Shown: piece after piece, positions 44,267 to 52,298 of the stretch
Layout of the letters: each line of letters starts with the position of its first letter
Numbering within the stretch: position 1 is the stretch's first letter
Assembly: GCF_014654205.1 (NCBI RefSeq)
Contig: NZ_BNAW01000014.1
Span: forward strand, 1-64,000
DNA: 64,000 nucleotides
From: Amycolatopsis bullii
Lineage (GTDB): Bacteria; Actinomycetota; Actinomycetes; Mycobacteriales; Pseudonocardiaceae
Reading direction: 5' to 3'
Program-made: the position numbers and the translations under genes
The notes under the pieces: generated by a model
The model's input: the letters and a program-made list of their open reading frames with translations, nothing else
Database searches by the model: none
What the model was told of the DNA's origin: nothing

Positions 44267-45451
44267 TCAGCCGTTCGAAATCGATCCGAACCGATTCCGC
44301 ACCGCGGCCCGGTCGACCTTGCCCGGTCCGCGCAGCGGCAGCTCGGCGCCGAATTCGATGCGCTTCGGGGTGGCCGCCGCGCCCAGCTCCGCGCGGACCG
44401 CCGCGCGCAGGTCGCCGTGCTCACCCCGCGGGACGACCAGCGCCACCACGGCCTCGCCCCACTCCGGGTCCGGCACGCCCACGACGCACGCGTCGCGCAC
44501 CCCGGGCTGCGCGCAGAGGCACCGCTCGATCGCGTTCGCCGACACCTTCACGCCGCCGGTGTTGATCATGTCGTCGGCCCGGCCGAGGACCTCGATGCGG
44601 CCGTCTTCGTGCCGGACGCCACGGTCGGACGTCGTGAACCAGCCGTCCGAGAACGACTCGGCGGTCAGGTCCGGGCGAAGCCGGTAGCCGTGCGCGAGGA
44701 CGTCTCCGGCGATGCGGATCCGGTCGCCGTCGACGTCGACGCGGACGCCGTCGAGGGGCAAGCCGTCGTAGACGCAGCCGCTGGCCGTCTCGCTCATGCC
44801 GTACGCGGGCACGATCCGGACTCCGGCGTCGGCGGCGCGTTCCCGCAGGGTGAGCGGGGTCGCGGCCGCGCCGACCACGATCGCGTCGAACGTCCTCGCC
44901 GCGGCCAGCCCCGCGCCGCCGTCGTCGAGCAGGCGGACCAGCTGGGTGGGCACCAGCGCCGTGTACCGCGGGCTGCCCTCGAGCTTCGCCGCCGCGGCCG
45001 CGAAGTCGTCCGGGCGGAAGCCGGTGCCGGTCAGCAGCACCGGGGTCGTCCCGGCCAGCAGCGACCGGACCAGCACCTGCAGCCCGCCGATGTACTGCGC
45101 CGGGGTCGCCAGCAGCCAGTGCCCCGGGCCGCCGAGCCGGGCGTGCGTGGCCTCGGCGGACGCGGTCAGCGCGCGGGCCGACAGCAGCACGCCCTTGGGG
45201 TCGCCGGTCGAGCCCGAGGTGGCGATGACCACGGCGGTGCCCGGTTCGGCGGGCTCGTCCGGGGTCATCGCGTCGCGCAGCGCGGGGTCGGTGAACGGCA
45301 GCACCGCCGGGCCGCCGCCCAGCGCGTCCGCGACGGCGTCCTTGAGCGTGGTCAGCGCGGACGGCGAGCCGTCGAGGTGGACCGGGAGCAGCTCAGTAGT
45401 AATAGGGGACGTCCTTGAAGTCGGGGTCGCGCTTCTGGAGGAAGGCGTCAC
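44267..45451 (-). CDS. menE: o-Succinylbenzoate--CoA ligase
   Basis: Activates o-succinylbenzoate for MenB. An adenylate-forming enzyme with P-loop VIATSGSTGDPKGVLLSARA, PAYGMSETASGCVYDG, FTTSDRGVRHEDGRIEV and the catalytic Lys in RGPGKVDRAAVRNRF. The start is unclear: ATG 45451 would place 59 bases inside menB and give a non-conserved N-terminus, while the homologous part begins near TTELLPVHLDG, where the only nearby candidate is ATT at 45403, close to the menB stop. Sits directly downstream of menB. Confidence 0.88.
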   Translation of the reverse strand: MTPSSRSATPTSRTSPITTELLPVHLDGSPSALTTLKDAVADALGGGPAVLPFTDPALRDAMTPDEPAEPGTAVVIATSGSTGDPKGVLLSARALTASAEATHARLGGPGHWLLATPAQYIGGLQVLVRSLLAGTTPVLLTGTGFRPDDFAAAAAKLEGSPRYTALVPTQLVRLLDDGGAGLAAARTFDAIVVGAAATPLTLRERAADAGVRIVPAYGMSETASGCVYDGLPLDGVRVDVDGDRIRIAGDVLAHGYRLRPDLTAESFSDGWFTTSDRGVRHEDGRIEVLGRADDMINTGGVKVSANAIERCLCAQPGVRDACVVGVPDPEWGEAVVALVVPRGEHGDLRAAVRAELGAAATPKRIEFGAELPLRGPGKVDRAAVRNRFGSISNG

Positions 45452-46316
45452 GGCCTTCGACGGCCTCGTCCTGCATGTAGGCCAACCGGGTGGTTTCCCC
45501 GGCGAACAGCTGCTGGCCGACCAGGCCGTCGTCGGTGAGGTTGAACGCGTACTTGAGCATCCGCTGCGCCGTCGGCGACTTGCGGGTGATCTCCCACGCC
45601 CAGGTCAAGGCCTCTTTTTCCAGGTCGGCGTGCGGAACGACGGCGTTGACCGCGCCCATGTGGTGCATCTGCTCGGCGGAGTACTCCCGGCCGAGGAAGA
45701 AGATTTCGCGGGCGAACTTCTGCCCGACCATCTTCGCCAGGTAGGCCGAGCCGTAGCCGCCGTCGAACGAGCCGACGTCGGCGTCGGTCTGCTTGAACTT
45801 CGCGTGCTCGGCCGAGGCGAGGGTGAGATCGCACACGACGTGCAGGGAGTGCCCGCCGCCCGCGGCCCAGCCCGGCACCACCGCGATCACCGGTTTCGGC
45901 ATGAAGCGGATGAGCCGCTGGCACTCGAGGATGTGCAGCCGGCCGGCCCGCGCCGGGTCCACCGTGTCGGAGGTCTCCCCGCTCGCGTACTGATACCCGG
46001 AGCGTCCGCGAATACGCTGGTCACCACCGGAGCAGAACGCCCACCCGCCGTCCTTGGGCGACGGGCCGTTCCCGGTGAGCAGGACACAGCCGACATCGGC
46101 GCTCATCCGGGCGTGGTCGAGGGCCCGGTAGAGCTCGTCGACGGTGTGCGGCCGGAACGCGTTGCGGACCTCCGGGCGGTCGAACGCGATGCGCACCACG
46201 CGTTTGCCGCCCCGGTTCTCAGCGGAACGGTGGTAGGTGATGTCGGTGAAGGCGAAACCTTCGACCTCGGTCCACGCGGCGGGGTCGAACAGCTCGGAAA
46301 CTCGGGCGTCATCCAC
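45393..46316 (-). CDS. menB: 1,4-dihydroxy-2-naphthoyl-CoA synthase
   Basis: Cyclises o-succinylbenzoyl-CoA to 1,4-dihydroxy-2-naphthoyl-CoA. A 307-residue crotonase-fold enzyme with RIAFDRPEVRNAFRPHTVDE, CSGGDQRIRGRSGYQYASGE (oxyanion and active-site loop), GWAAGGGHSLHVVCDLTLAS and the DVGSFDGGYGSAYLA segment, all MenB signatures. GTG 46316 lies seven bases after TATCCT, so the message should be leaderless. Divergent from menD, whose ATG is 60 bases away. Confidence 0.96.
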   Translation of the reverse strand: MDDARVSELFDPAAWTEVEGFAFTDITYHRSAENRGGKRVVRIAFDRPEVRNAFRPHTVDELYRALDHARMSADVGCVLLTGNGPSPKDGGWAFCSGGDQRIRGRSGYQYASGETSDTVDPARAGRLHILECQRLIRFMPKPVIAVVPGWAAGGGHSLHVVCDLTLASAEHAKFKQTDADVGSFDGGYGSAYLAKMVGQKFAREIFFLGREYSAEQMHHMGAVNAVVPHADLEKEALTWAWEITRKSPTAQRMLKYAFNLTDDGLVGQQLFAGETTRLAYMQDEAVEGRDAFLQKRDPDFKDVPYYY

Positions 46317-46323
46317 GTTTGCG

Positions 46324-46329
46324 AGGATA
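46324..46329 (-). promoter_or_regulatory. -10 box (TATCCT) of a probable leaderless menB transcript
   Basis: TATCCT on the minus strand, then seven bases, then the menB GTG. It lies in the 60-bp menB-menD divergent region, which therefore holds both promoters. Confidence 0.5.
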
Positions 46330-46376
46330 GGACCTGTGGACTCAGTTGAATCGGACGCGTCTGGAGCCTGCCGGAG

Positions 46377-48053
46377 ATGAACCCATCCACCGCGCAGGCC
46401 AGGGTCATCGTCGACGAACTCGTCCGCAACACCGTTTCCCACGTCGTCCTCTGCCCGGGCTCCCGCAACGCGCCGCTGTCCATCGCGCTGTACGACGCGG
46501 CGGCCGCTGGGAAGCTCCGGCTGCACGTCCGCATCGACGAGCGCGGGGCCGCGTTCCTCGCCCTCGGCATCGCCGCGCGCACCGGACGGCCGGTGGCCGT
46601 GCTCTGCACGTCCGGCACCGCGGCCGCGAACTTCCACCCCGCCGTCCTGGAGGCCGACCGGGCCGGCGTCCCGCTGATCGTGCTGACCGCCGACCGGCCG
46701 CCCGAGCTGCGGGCCGCCGGGGCGTCGCAGGTCATCGACCAGCACCAGCTCTACGGCGACGCCGTCCGCTACTTCGACGAGCTGGCCGTCGCCGAGCGGC
46801 GGGCCGGGCAGAACTCGTACTGGCGCAGCCAGATCTGCCGGGCCTGGAACGCCGCCTACGGCGAGTGGCGCTGCGGGCCGGTGCACCTGAACATCCCGTT
46901 CCGCGAGCCGCTCGTGCCGGACCTCGACGACACCGGTGAGTGGTACGAGTCCCTGGACGGCCGAGCCGACGGTTCCCGCTGGACCGAGCTGCCGGACTTC
47001 GGCGCGCTGCCGTCGTTCGTGGTGCCCTCGGCGCGGCACGGCCTGGTCATCGCGTGCGACACCGGCGTCCAGGCGGCCAGCGAGTGGGCCGAGCAGCACG
47101 GCTGGCCGGTGATCTCCGAGACCGGCGGGATCGGGCTGTCCGGCGGCACGGCGATCTCGTCCGGGGTGTGGCTGCTGGCGGTCGAGGAGTTCATCCGCAG
47201 GCACAAGCCGGAGCAGGTGCTCTGCCTCGGCCGTCCGACGGTGTTCCGGCAGATCCAGCAGGTCCTCTCGGACGCCTCGGTCGAGGTGCTGCTGGTGCGC
47301 CCGGACTCGGACTGGCCGGCGCCCGCGCACAACGTCCGGCAGGTCGGACAGTGGTTCGACGAGCCGACCAAGCCCGCCGACCCGGAGTGGCTGGCGAGCT
47401 GGCGCCGGGCCGACGCGGCGGCCGCGTCCGCGGTGGCTTCGACGCTGGCCGAGGAGCCGTGGCCGTCGGGGTTGCGGGTGGCCACCGAGTTGGTGGACGC
47501 GCTGCCCCCGGACTCGCTGCTGGTCGTCGGCTCGTCCAACCCGACCCGGGACGTCGCGCTGGCCGGACGGCTGCGCCCGGACGTCCTCGTGCACCGCAAC
47601 CGCGGCGTCGCGGGCATCGACGGCACGGTCTCGACGGCCATCGGCGCCGCGTACGTCCACCGCGGGCCGTCGTACGCGCTGCTGGGCGACCTGACGTTCC
47701 TGCACGACGCGTCCGGGCTGCTGACCGGGCCCGCCGAGCAGCGTCCCGACCTGACGATCGTGGTCCTCAACGACGACGGCGGCGGCATCTTTTCGCTGCT
47801 CGAGCAGGGGGCGCCGGAGCACTCGGCCAGCTTCGAGCGCGTCTTCGGCACGCCGCACGGCGCCGACCTGGGCGCTCTGTGCGCCGGTTATCGCGTCCCG
47901 CACGTCGTCGCGGAGACGTTGACGGAGTTCCGGGCGGCCTTGGCACCCGCCCCGGGGCTGCGGGTGGTCGAGGTGCGAGTGGACCGGACGCGCCACCGCG
48001 ACCTGCACGCCCGCCTGCGCGCCGCGGTGTCCGAGGCCGTCTCCGCGCGCTGA
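46377..48053 (+). CDS. menD: SEPHCHC synthase MenD
   Basis: 2-succinyl-5-enolpyruvyl-6-hydroxy-3-cyclohexene-1-carboxylate synthase, the thiamine-diphosphate enzyme joining 2-oxoglutarate to isochorismate. A 558-residue protein: HVVLCPGSRNAPLSIALYD, RIDERGAAFLALGIAARTGR (catalytic Glu), CTSGTAAANFHPAVLEADRA, and the ThDP motif LLGDLTFLHDASGLL with LNDDGGGIFSLLEQ. MenC, next to MenD in mycobacteria, is absent from this window. Confidence 0.96.
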   Translation: MNPSTAQARVIVDELVRNTVSHVVLCPGSRNAPLSIALYDAAAAGKLRLHVRIDERGAAFLALGIAARTGRPVAVLCTSGTAAANFHPAVLEADRAGVPLIVLTADRPPELRAAGASQVIDQHQLYGDAVRYFDELAVAERRAGQNSYWRSQICRAWNAAYGEWRCGPVHLNIPFREPLVPDLDDTGEWYESLDGRADGSRWTELPDFGALPSFVVPSARHGLVIACDTGVQAASEWAEQHGWPVISETGGIGLSGGTAISSGVWLLAVEEFIRRHKPEQVLCLGRPTVFRQIQQVLSDASVEVLLVRPDSDWPAPAHNVRQVGQWFDEPTKPADPEWLASWRRADAAAASAVASTLAEEPWPSGLRVATELVDALPPDSLLVVGSSNPTRDVALAGRLRPDVLVHRNRGVAGIDGTVSTAIGAAYVHRGPSYALLGDLTFLHDASGLLTGPAEQRPDLTIVVLNDDGGGIFSLLEQGAPEHSASFERVFGTPHGADLGALCAGYRVPHVVAETLTEFRAALAPAPGLRVVEVRVDRTRHRDLHARLRAAVSEAVSAR

Positions 48054-48174
48054 CGTCAACCGCTTTCCGGGTGGAATCCCAGCAGGCAAGAAACCTCCCT
48101 TCGGCTGTTCCTGGGTGCTTCCTGGCTGGCTACGTTCGAGCGCGCTGCTTCCTCACTCCTCTGGAGGATTTCGA

Positions 48175-49695
48175 ATGCGTGCAAGAACGCGCACCGGTCT
48201 CGGTGCGCTCGCGGCCGGCGTCGTCTCGGTGCTGCTCGCCGGCACCGCGAGCGCGGCGCCCTCGCCCGGCGCCCCCGGCGTGGGCGACCCCTACTACCCG
48301 AACGCCGGCAACGGCGGCACGGACGTGCTGCACTACGACATCCGGCTGACCTACCAGCCCGCGACCGACCTCCTGTCGGGCACGACGACGCTGCTGCTCA
48401 CCGCCACGCAGGACCTCTCGCGGTTCGACCTGGACTTCGCGCTGAAGGCCTCCAGCGTGCGGGTGAACAACCGCCCGGCCCAGTTCACGAACCAGACCGG
48501 CAACGGCGAGCTCGTCGTCACGCCGGCCCAGCCGCTGCTCAAGGGCCAGACCGCGACGGTCGTCGTCGCCTATGCGGACACGCCGTCGACCGAGACGGTG
48601 GACGGCCTCAACGCGTGGAAGAAGGGTTCCTTCGGCGCGCTGGGCATCGACGAGCCGCAGAGCTCGGCGTGGTGGTTCCCGGCCAACGACCACCCGACCG
48701 ACAAGGCGACCTACGACGTCTCGATCGAGGCGCCGGACGGCAACGTCGCCATCTCCAACGGCTCGCTGGTCCGGACGCAGAAGAGCCGGGCGGGCTGGAC
48801 GCGCTGGCAGTGGCGCAGCACGAAGCCGCAGGCCACGTACCTGACGTCGTTCATCGTCGGCAACTACGAGCTGGTCCAGTCGACGACCCCCGACGGCAAG
48901 CCGTTCGTCACGGCCTACGGCGCCGACCTCGGCGACTCGCTGTACGCGGCGAAGGCCAGCGTCGAGCGGACGCCGGAGATCGACGAGTTCCTGGCGACCC
49001 AGTTCGGCCCGTACCCGTTCGAGGCCGAGGGTGGCGTCGTGACCAGCGGGATCGGCTTCTCGCTGGAGAACCAGACGCGGCCGACGTACGGCGCCCGGAA
49101 CTTCCGCGCGGGCTCGAACACGACGTTGATCGCGCACGAGAACGCCCACCAGTGGTTCGGCGACAACGTCTCGCTCGGCCGCTGGAGCGACATCTGGCTG
49201 AACGAGGGCTTCGCGTCGTACGCGGAGTGGCTGTGGTCGGAGCACGAGGGCGAGGGCACGGTCGCCGAGCTGGCCCAGTACACGTACGACTCGAACCCGG
49301 CCGACGGCGACCTGTGGAAGCTCGTCCCGGCCGACCCCGGAGCGGACAACCAGTTCGACAACGCGGTGTACGACCGGGGCGCGTTGACGCTGCAGGCGCT
49401 GCGGACGGCCGTCGGTGACGAGGCGTTCTTCAAGATCCTGCAGACCTGGCAGACCACGAAGGGCGGCAAGGACGGGCGGATCCTCGAGTTCATCGCGCTG
49501 GCGGAGAAGATCTCGGGCAAGCCGCTGCACGACCTGTTCCAGACGTGGCTGTACACGGCGGGCAAGCCGGCGGTGGGCCCGAACGGCGCTGCTCCCGCGG
49601 CGCTGCGGTCCGCTGCTCCGGGTTCCGTGAAGCCCCGGTCGTACGACCAGATCCAGCAGAACCACCGGTTCCTCGCCGCTTCACACGCGGGCTGA
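48175..49695 (+). CDS. Secreted M1 family metallopeptidase
   Basis: A 506-residue zinc aminopeptidase with a Sec signal (TGLGALAAGVVSVLLAGTAS ending ASA). The N-terminal beta domain includes VLHYDIRLTYQPATDLLSGT; the zinc site is H321-E322-x-x-H325 in LIAHENAHQWFG with Glu344 in WLNEGFASYAEW. The C-terminus is a helical remnant shorter than in PepN-type enzymes. ATG 48175 has GGAGG eight bases upstream; TACGTT at 48131-48136 is a candidate -10 box. Likely cleaves peptides outside the cell. Confidence 0.92.
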   Translation: MRARTRTGLGALAAGVVSVLLAGTASAAPSPGAPGVGDPYYPNAGNGGTDVLHYDIRLTYQPATDLLSGTTTLLLTATQDLSRFDLDFALKASSVRVNNRPAQFTNQTGNGELVVTPAQPLLKGQTATVVVAYADTPSTETVDGLNAWKKGSFGALGIDEPQSSAWWFPANDHPTDKATYDVSIEAPDGNVAISNGSLVRTQKSRAGWTRWQWRSTKPQATYLTSFIVGNYELVQSTTPDGKPFVTAYGADLGDSLYAAKASVERTPEIDEFLATQFGPYPFEAEGGVVTSGIGFSLENQTRPTYGARNFRAGSNTTLIAHENAHQWFGDNVSLGRWSDIWLNEGFASYAEWLWSEHEGEGTVAELAQYTYDSNPADGDLWKLVPADPGADNQFDNAVYDRGALTLQALRTAVGDEAFFKILQTWQTTKGGKDGRILEFIALAEKISGKPLHDLFQTWLYTAGKPAVGPNGAAPAALRSAAPGSVKPRSYDQIQQNHRFLAASHAG

Positions 49696-49717
49696 ACCGG
49701 AGCGCTACGCTCGCGGC

Positions 49718-50161
49718 GTGAGCACGAGAGGTGAGCGGGCGAGGCGCGTCGGGTGGTGGGTCATCCTCGGCGTTGCCTCGCTCCTCACCGTGATGTGCGG
49801 GTGCTTGCTGTTCGCGGCGATCCGGAACGACAGCGCGATCTCGGCGCAGCTGGGGACGGCGACGGCCACGGTGGACTCGGTGGCTTTCGACCGGACGATC
49901 ATCCACTTCGAGACGCCGGACGGGATTGTGCACAGTCCCGCCAACGGGGTGTTGTACCCGGATGGGCTGGCGGCCGGGCAGCTGGTCCGGATCGAGTACG
50001 ACGCTTCTGATCCGGAGCTGGCTCGGGTGGCTGGGCGGTCGGCGGCTTTGACGTTGCTGCCGTTGGGGAGTTTTGTGTTTTTCACCTGGGTGGTGGCTGG
50101 GCCGGCGCTTTGGTGGATTCGGCGGCAGGGTAAGCGGGCTTCGGTCGCTTCGGCTGCCTGA
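49718..50161 (+). CDS. DUF3592-like membrane protein
   Basis: A 147-residue protein with one helix near each end (GWWVILGVASLLTVMCGCLL and LLPLGSFVFFTWVVAGPALW) enclosing a beta-rich outer segment (ATATVDSVAFDRTIIHFETP) of DUF3592 type. TACGCT (49706-49711) lies six bases before GTG 49718, suggesting a leaderless message. Third-position GC falls sharply in the last 60 codons (many TTG, TTT, GGG and GCT), unlike the neighbours. The final 50 bases are part of a duplication found again at 50555-50618. Function unknown. Confidence 0.72.
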   Translation: MSTRGERARRVGWWVILGVASLLTVMCGCLLFAAIRNDSAISAQLGTATATVDSVAFDRTIIHFETPDGIVHSPANGVLYPDGLAAGQLVRIEYDASDPELARVAGRSAALTLLPLGSFVFFTWVVAGPALWWIRRQGKRASVASAA

Positions 50162-50177
50162 GCTGGGGCTGCCGGGG
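50114..50177 (+). repeat. 64-bp direct repeat, copy A (3' end of the DUF3592-like gene)
   Basis: Matches 50555-50618 at 56 of 64 positions without gaps. It covers the last 16 codons, the stop and 16 bases beyond. Confidence 0.85.
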
Positions 50178-50215
50178 CTGGGGTTTGGGCGGCGGTGAGT
50201 GGGCTGCCGGGGTTT

Positions 50216-50354
50216 CCCCCGGTCCTCGTCCTTTGATTGTTCAACACCGGAGAGCCGGCCTCAAGGGCGCCTTCGGCGTCGCTTCGCGATTCGCTTCGCT
50301 CACCCTTGACCCCGGCTCTCCGGTGCTGACTGCGGCTGGGACGAGGTCCGGGGG
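50216..50354. repeat. 139-nt imperfect palindrome (interspersed-element-like)
   Basis: Outer arms 50216-50232 and 50338-50354 (15 of 17 pair) and inner arms 50245-50267 and 50303-50325 (21 of 23 pair, with CACCGGAGAGCCGG against CCGGCTCTCCGGTG). The 35-base centre is rich in CTTCGC and can fold on itself. No ORF is supported. Confidence 0.85.
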
Positions 50355-50476
50355 AGGTGCAGGCGCCGCCTCTTGACCAGGCGATCCCGCCATCGGGGCA
50401 GCTGTTGTCGTCGCCGCGAGGCAGGAGTGCGCCACTGAACCGGACAAATTGGCTCGGTGGGTGTTGTGGTGGCGCA
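50355..50476. other. Non-coding spacer with degenerate repeats
   Basis: No gene. GTGCAGGCGCCGCCTCTTGACCAG-type sequence at about 50357-50380 is loosely repeated at 50620-50646 with changes, continuing the duplication pattern of this spacer. Confidence 0.5.
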
Positions 50477-50523
50477 GTGAATGACTCATTCACTGCGTCT
50501 GAGGTCAGGAATGAGTCATTCAT
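50477..50523. repeat. Interspersed palindrome, copy 4 (divergent)
   Basis: Left arm GTGAATGACTCATTCA, right arm GGAATGAGTCATTCA. The centre (CTGCGTCTGAGGTCA) is less symmetrical than in the other three copies, and this one does not directly follow a gene. Confidence 0.88.
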
Positions 50524-50554
50524 GACGAACCTGGGTGCCGGATCTGCGGTCCGA

Positions 50555-50618
50555 TGGACTCGGCGGCAGGAGTAGCGGGCTGGGGTCGCTTCGGCTGCCT
50601 GACCTGGGGCTGGCGGGG
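50555..50618 (+). repeat. 64-bp direct repeat, copy B
   Basis: Diverged copy of 50114-50177 containing a relic of the DUF3592 gene end (RWTRRQE-stop in place of WWIRRQGKR). No intact gene precedes it. Confidence 0.85.
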
Positions 50619-50758
50619 AGGTGCAGGGCGGCCCTCTCCTGACCAGACAAATCCCCGCCACACCCTGGGGGCCGTGCCCTGTTCCAGTCTATCGGTGGGC
50701 GGCTGCACGAACGGGTGGTGCGGCGAATCTGTGGATAGTCGGACCCGTTGTGGACAAC
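50619..50758. other. Spacer downstream of the GNAT gene
   Basis: 140 bp without a supported gene; slightly AT-richer near 50690-50755. Contains nothing recognisable beyond the repeat remnant at its left end. Confidence 0.4.
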
Positions 50759-51307
50759 TCAGCCCAGCCACCTCTGGCGCGTGATTTCGTACTCGACCTC
50801 GCCCTGCTCCGCTCCCTCGATCGGGTCGTCGTACTCGCCGGCCGAAATGAATGCGCGGGCGAACGTCATACCCACCGAGGCCATCGTTGCCCGGGAAGGG
50901 GTGTTCCCCGCCATCGTCTGCGCGAAAATCCGGTTCAGCCCCAGCTCCTCGAACCCGTACCGGAGCACCGCCAACGACCCCTCGCGGGCGTACCCCTGCC
51001 GCCACTGGCGGCGCAGCAGCCGATACCCCAGCTCCGCCTCGCCCTCGACGAACGGCTGATCCGGTCCGTGAGGCGGGCGCAGGAGCCACCACCCCACGAA
51101 CTGCTCGCCCGCGAAACCCATCCAGAACCCGAAGCCCGGCGCGGTGGCCATCCGCCGTGCGTGCGCCCGGGAGACCTCCTCCCGAGTCGCGGCGCGGCCG
51201 CTCAAGTACCGCATCACCTCCGGATCCGAATCCAGCTCGTACTCCAGCTCCAGGTGCTCGTCGGACAGGGGCACCAGCGTGAGCCGGGGTGTGGGCAGCG
51301 TCGGCAT
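50759..51307 (-). CDS. GNAT family N-acetyltransferase (RimJ/RimL-like)
   Basis: A 182-residue acetyltransferase: PTPRLTLVPLSDEHLELEYE at the start, WMGFAGEQFVGWWLLRPP (beta strands), the acetyl-CoA loop RRQWRQGYAREGSLAVLRYG and GLNRIFAQTMAGNTPSRATM. The RimJ/RimL group acetylates protein N-termini or small amines. ATG 51307 is chosen; GAAGAT on the coding strand is six bases upstream, consistent with a leaderless message. Substrate unknown. Confidence 0.88.
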   Translation of the reverse strand: MPTLPTPRLTLVPLSDEHLELEYELDSDPEVMRYLSGRAATREEVSRAHARRMATAPGFGFWMGFAGEQFVGWWLLRPPHGPDQPFVEGEAELGYRLLRRQWRQGYAREGSLAVLRYGFEELGLNRIFAQTMAGNTPSRATMASVGMTFARAFISAGEYDDPIEGAEQGEVEYEITRQRWLG

Positions 51308-51338
51308 GGCTCGATCTTCGCCCCCGGCGCAACCCGAT

Positions 51339-52169
51339 TCAGCCCGCCGTCTCCTGCCACCAGCCCAGGACCTCGTCCGCCACTCCGGGGGCCGCCACCA
51401 GCAGGCCGTCCGTCGGCAACGCCGTGTCCTCGCCGTGCTTGTCCAGGACCACCGCGCCCGCCTCGATGGCCATTGCCACCGAGCCCGCCACGTCCCACTC
51501 GTGGTAGCTGTGCAGCACCGCCGCCGCCGCATGGCCCAACGCCACCTGGGCGATCGACAGCGCCGCGGACCCGAGCACGCGGACGCCCGCGTGGGCCGCC
51601 GCCGCTCGCTCGATGAAGCCGCCCATTCCCGGCCAGGGACCTGTGCGGGCTAGCTCCGTGCACACCAGCGAGCCCGCCGTCACGCAGCGGTCGGTCAGGT
51701 GCACCGGTTTGCCGTTCGCGCGGGCTCCGCGGCCGCGCGCCGCCGCGTAGATCTGGGCGCGGTACGGGTCCGCCACCACGCCCACCACCGGGCCCGCCGC
51801 GTCCACCAGCGCCAAGCTGTACGCGCACCACGGCACCCCGGCCACGTAGTTCGCCGTGCCGTCCACCGAGTCCACCACCCAGCGGTACTCCGCGACGTCC
51901 GCTCCGTGATCCGCGCCGAACTCGTGGCCGACCACCGGGATGCCCGGGAACTCCGCCGTCAGGACGCGGCGGGTGTGGCGCTCCAGGATCCGGTCCGTGT
52001 CGGTGACCCAGTCGAACGGCGAATCCAGCGTCGAAGGGTGCGCGCCGCGGCCGGCGGTCGCGGTGATCACGTCGGTGGCGTCGTTGGCCAGCCGCCCGGC
52101 CACTTCGAGCGCCCTCGACAGCAGACCGGGCTCGACGGGCCGCGGCGGCCGTGAGGACAAGAGGGTCAT
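51339..52169 (-). CDS. Inositol monophosphatase family protein
   Basis: A 276-residue lithium-sensitive-phosphatase-fold protein with the metal-binding Glu region VVGHEFGADHG, the signature RWVVDSVDGTANYVAG (DxxDGT) and a C-terminal EWDVAGSVAMAIEAGAVVLD. Family members hydrolyse inositol-1-phosphate, PAP or histidinol phosphate. In actinomycetes inositol feeds mycothiol and phosphatidylinositol; the adjacent glycosyltransferases make a lipoglycan link conceivable but unproven. Confidence 0.9.
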   Translation of the reverse strand: MTLLSSRPPRPVEPGLLSRALEVAGRLANDATDVITATAGRGAHPSTLDSPFDWVTDTDRILERHTRRVLTAEFPGIPVVGHEFGADHGADVAEYRWVVDSVDGTANYVAGVPWCAYSLALVDAAGPVVGVVADPYRAQIYAAARGRGARANGKPVHLTDRCVTAGSLVCTELARTGPWPGMGGFIERAAAAHAGVRVLGSAALSIAQVALGHAAAAVLHSYHEWDVAGSVAMAIEAGAVVLDKHGEDTALPTDGLLVAAPGVADEVLGWWQETAG

Positions 52170-52298
52170 GCCTGCTTAGTCTGGGCCACCCGGGTTTCCG
52201 GCACACGACCTTGAGATGACATGTCGTAGCCGATCTGTTCCGGCACCGTTGGCCCGAGTGTCACACGAGCGCCAGCATCGGGTGCGATCGTCCATGAC
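52170..52298. promoter_or_regulatory. Divergent promoter region before the glycosyltransferase genes
   Basis: 129 bp between the phosphatase (minus) and the first glycosyltransferase (plus). GATCGT (52286-52291) lies seven bases before GTG 52299 and may be a -10 box; CAGACT serves the other strand less convincingly. Confidence 0.35.

Noticed and set aside
50357..50575. 72-codon ORF containing AVNDSFTASEVRNESF
   Set aside because: It is made by translating palindrome copy 4 and the duplicated gene remnant; the peptide recurs at the other copies because the DNA repeats.
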